In this document: one piece after another, positions 32,432-34,279 of the stretch
How the letters are laid out: every line of letters begins with the position of its first letter
Numbering within the stretch: the first letter of the stretch is position 1
Source of the DNA: an uncultured Desulfobulbaceae bacterium
Lineage (GTDB): Bacteria > Desulfobacterota > Desulfobulbia > Desulfobulbales > Desulfocapsaceae
NCBI GenBank assembly: GCA_947311315.1
Contig: CAMZKN010000072.1
Span: 1-34,279, forward strand
DNA: 34,279 nucleotides
Direction: 5' to 3'
Notes under the pieces: model-generated
Databases searched by the model: none
What the model saw: the letters and a program-made list of their open reading frames with translations, nothing else
Told to the model about the DNA's origin: nothing
Program-made: the position numbers and the translations under genes

Positions 32432-34042
32432 TTATGAACTGCAGGAAAGCATAGAGCAGCCGGGGCGATTTCGTGCCCATTCAGGTCGTTTTGCAGCGTA
32501 ATGCTCTTTTCCAGGTTGCTCTTCATATGGTTTTCGCAGAAGTTCAAGCAGGTTGATTACTTCAGACGGATCACCCGCTTCCGCTTTTTCGATGGCCAGG
32601 TGGGCAAGATAATTTCGCAGTACATATTTGGGGTTATTGCTGTTCATTCTCTGCTGCCGGACATTCGGATCTGAGCTGTCCTGTTTCAACCTGTTGAAAT
32701 ACGTTTTCAACCAACCAGCCATTCTCTTCCGGTAGTCGTCGGTTAACTCTTCAGGTTTATAGTATGCCTCCATCAGTGATGATGGTAGCGTTCCTTCTTT
32801 CTTTAATTCCTGATCTGTCTCAACAGAAGATAGATTACGGAAAAAAATTGTCATATCCGTTTCAACAAGCTGGAGTATGGCAACCAGCTCTTTAATGATC
32901 GTATCGTCCGTATTCTGCTCAAAGCTATTAAAGCCAAGTTTTGCAGCCATCATATCATTCCATCCCTGTTGGAAGGAGCTTGTATAGAACGACAGTGCTT
33001 CCTGCAGCGGCTCGCTTGCGTTTATTAGAGGGTAAATACTGTTTGCAAGCTGGATAAGGTTCCACTGGCCGATGTGTGGCTGGTTACTGTAGCTGTAGCG
33101 TCGGCCCTGGGCATCGGTTGTGTTTGGCGTCCAGTCAGTCTCAAAACCTTCCAGCCAGCCGTAGGGGCCATAATCGATGGTCAGACCGAGGATGGACATA
33201 TTATCCGTGTTCATTACTCCATGAACAAATCCAACCCGCATCCAGTGCAGGATCATGGTGGCCGTTGTCCTGCACACTTCTTCGAACCATTGTAGATAGG
33301 TGGCGACTGAGATTTCTCCCAGGTGTGGAAAATCGGTTCGTATGGTGTAATCCACCAGCTGTTTTAAAAGAGAAAATTCTTTTCTCGCGGTGAGTATTTC
33401 GTAGTTGCCAAATCGTAAAAAAGATGGCGCAACCCTGCACACTACTGCACCCGGTTCGTTTTTGGGATGTCCATCATAGAACATATCCCGTGTGACCAGC
33501 TCGCCAGTGGTGGTCACACTTAAAGCTCTGGTTGTTGGAATACCCAGGTGATGCATTGCTTCACTGCAGAGAAATTCCCTGATTGATGAACGCAAAACCG
33601 CAAGGCCATCAGCATTGCGTGAATATGGCGTTGGGCCTGCGCCTTTGAGCTGCAGAACCCAACGCTTACCTTCCCTGTTAATACTTTCGCCCAGATTGAT
33701 TGCCCTGCCATCTCCAAGTTGTCCGGACCACGAACCAAATTGATGACCGCCGTAACACATGGCAAAGGGATCCATCCCTTTGAGCAGGGTATTACCGCTA
33801 AAGAGTGAAGTGAACAGGTCAGATGTGCAATCTTTTGGCGTAAGATTGAGCAGAGCTGCGACCTCCCTGCTGTAGGCCACCAGTTCAGGAGCTGCAACTT
33901 TGGTTGGCTGTACTCTGGAATAACAACTGTTTTTTATCTGTCTGCGGAAGTTTTCTGCTATGGGATCGGCCGGCAGGTTCTTTACGAAACGATTGTCAAA
34001 GGTAAGTGCCTGCAGATTGTGGTCGGGTAATACTATATTCAT
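32432..34042 (-). CDS. selO: SelO/YdiU protein adenylyltransferase (pseudokinase)
   Basis: A 536-residue SelO homologue, which transfers AMP from ATP to protein hydroxyl groups. Family blocks: YGGHQFGSWSGQLGDGRA (97-114), LQLKGAGPTPYSRNADGLAV (130-149) with the ATP-binding Lys, HGVMNTDN (274-281) and DYGPYGW (290-296) at the metal site. The C-terminus ends in GCSMLSCSS, with Cys529 and Cys534; in animal SelO the second is near a selenocysteine, here there is only Cys. Length is somewhat above E. coli YdiU (about 480). Convergent with the 53-aa gene. A weak AGGAA lies ahead of the ATG. Confidence 0.95.
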   Translation of the reverse strand: MNIVLPDHNLQALTFDNRFVKNLPADPIAENFRRQIKNSCYSRVQPTKVAAPELVAYSREVAALLNLTPKDCTSDLFTSLFSGNTLLKGMDPFAMCYGGHQFGSWSGQLGDGRAINLGESINREGKRWVLQLKGAGPTPYSRNADGLAVLRSSIREFLCSEAMHHLGIPTTRALSVTTTGELVTRDMFYDGHPKNEPGAVVCRVAPSFLRFGNYEILTARKEFSLLKQLVDYTIRTDFPHLGEISVATYLQWFEEVCRTTATMILHWMRVGFVHGVMNTDNMSILGLTIDYGPYGWLEGFETDWTPNTTDAQGRRYSYSNQPHIGQWNLIQLANSIYPLINASEPLQEALSFYTSSFQQGWNDMMAAKLGFNSFEQNTDDTIIKELVAILQLVETDMTIFFRNLSSVETDQELKKEGTLPSSLMEAYYKPEELTDDYRKRMAGWLKTYFNRLKQDSSDPNVRQQRMNSNNPKYVLRNYLAHLAIEKAEAGDPSEVINLLELLRKPYEEQPGKEHYAAKRPEWARNRPGCSMLSCSS

Positions 34043-34279
34043 ATGTGGATTCCTGAAGATGATGTTCTCTGAATAGTTTCGATTGCGATTGTATAGCTAC
34101 AACGCACTCTAAGCATGTCACAATGTGGGGGCAAGGGCAGGGGGGCCTGAATCAGGGTAAATTAATGCTAACCGCCAACTCTTTCAATTGGCACAGGAAT
34201 TTTTCGTCATTTTTAAGTGATCTAAAACTGCTCGTACGTCAAAGCTGAGCTTGCGCATTTTTTGAGTGATATTTTTTAC
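34043..34279. other. Upstream flank of selO, no gene seen
   Basis: No coding sequence is evident in the last 237 bp. This should contain the selO promoter; a TATACA hexamer on the minus strand near 34093-34098 could be a -10, without a well-spaced -35. The final 100 bp is T-rich and otherwise unremarkable. Confidence 0.5.

Overview
The window looks like a chromosomal stretch of a Gram-negative, probably anaerobic bacterium. A Desulfobacterota-type genome would fit, but that placement is inference from overall gene content only. SlyX, SelO, RsgA, a LysE-type exporter, and a homodimeric-type (aceE) pyruvate dehydrogenase locus all point to a proteobacterium-like organism. I see no rRNA, tRNA or CRISPR array.

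Region 1 (1-843) is gene-poor debris. It holds a strongly hairpin-forming stretch (about 8-204) that may be the end of a structured RNA or an intron or mobile-element remnant. It also holds a truncated IS5/IS1182-like transposase N-terminus (323-604) and a short C-terminal coding remnant (640-744).

Region 2 (844-17906) is a large surface-glycan cluster. It has nine clear glycosyltransferase genes of GT-B (GT4-like) or GT-A (GT2) type, one a tandem two-domain fusion, plus a tenth probable GT-A protein. Two SAM methyltransferases, a sulfotransferase-like protein, an OafA-type acyltransferase (the only gene on the minus strand), a large polytopic GT-C-like membrane protein, and a DPM1-like polyprenyl-phosphate sugar synthase with a DUF2304 partner complete it. 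Genes are tightly packed, with two ATGA stop/start overlaps and one 8-bp overlap. I see no initiating phosphoglycosyltransferase, flippase, polymerase or ABC exporter, so the export machinery must lie elsewhere. The likely role is building and decorating an O-antigen, capsule or other exported glycan.

Region 3 (17933-20783) is housekeeping and accessory: rsgA (minus), a divergent DUF4143 AAA ATPase, and a LysE/RhtB exporter (minus). Region 4 (about 20900-21560) is a repeat-rich island. Two 35-bp direct repeats (33/35 identical), an 18-bp inverted repeat and a bulged hairpin surround a lone DUF2442 gene.

Region 5 (21565-27322) is an operon of a nitroreductase and pyruvate dehydrogenase E1, E2 and E3. 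The E1 gene aceE carries two lesions: a frameshift at a run of eight A and a deletion of roughly 95-100 bp that removes a conserved active-site segment. aceF and lpdA look intact. A hairpin at 27332-27354 closes the operon.

Region 6 (27376-34042) holds a UvrD/PcrA-like helicase, a minus-strand group (slyX, a solo HicB-like protein, a class IV aminotransferase), an AEC-family permease, a 53-aa gene with a structured leader, and selO (minus). Many genes here seem to start at TTG or GTG; where an ATG with better context lies just downstream I chose it and said so.
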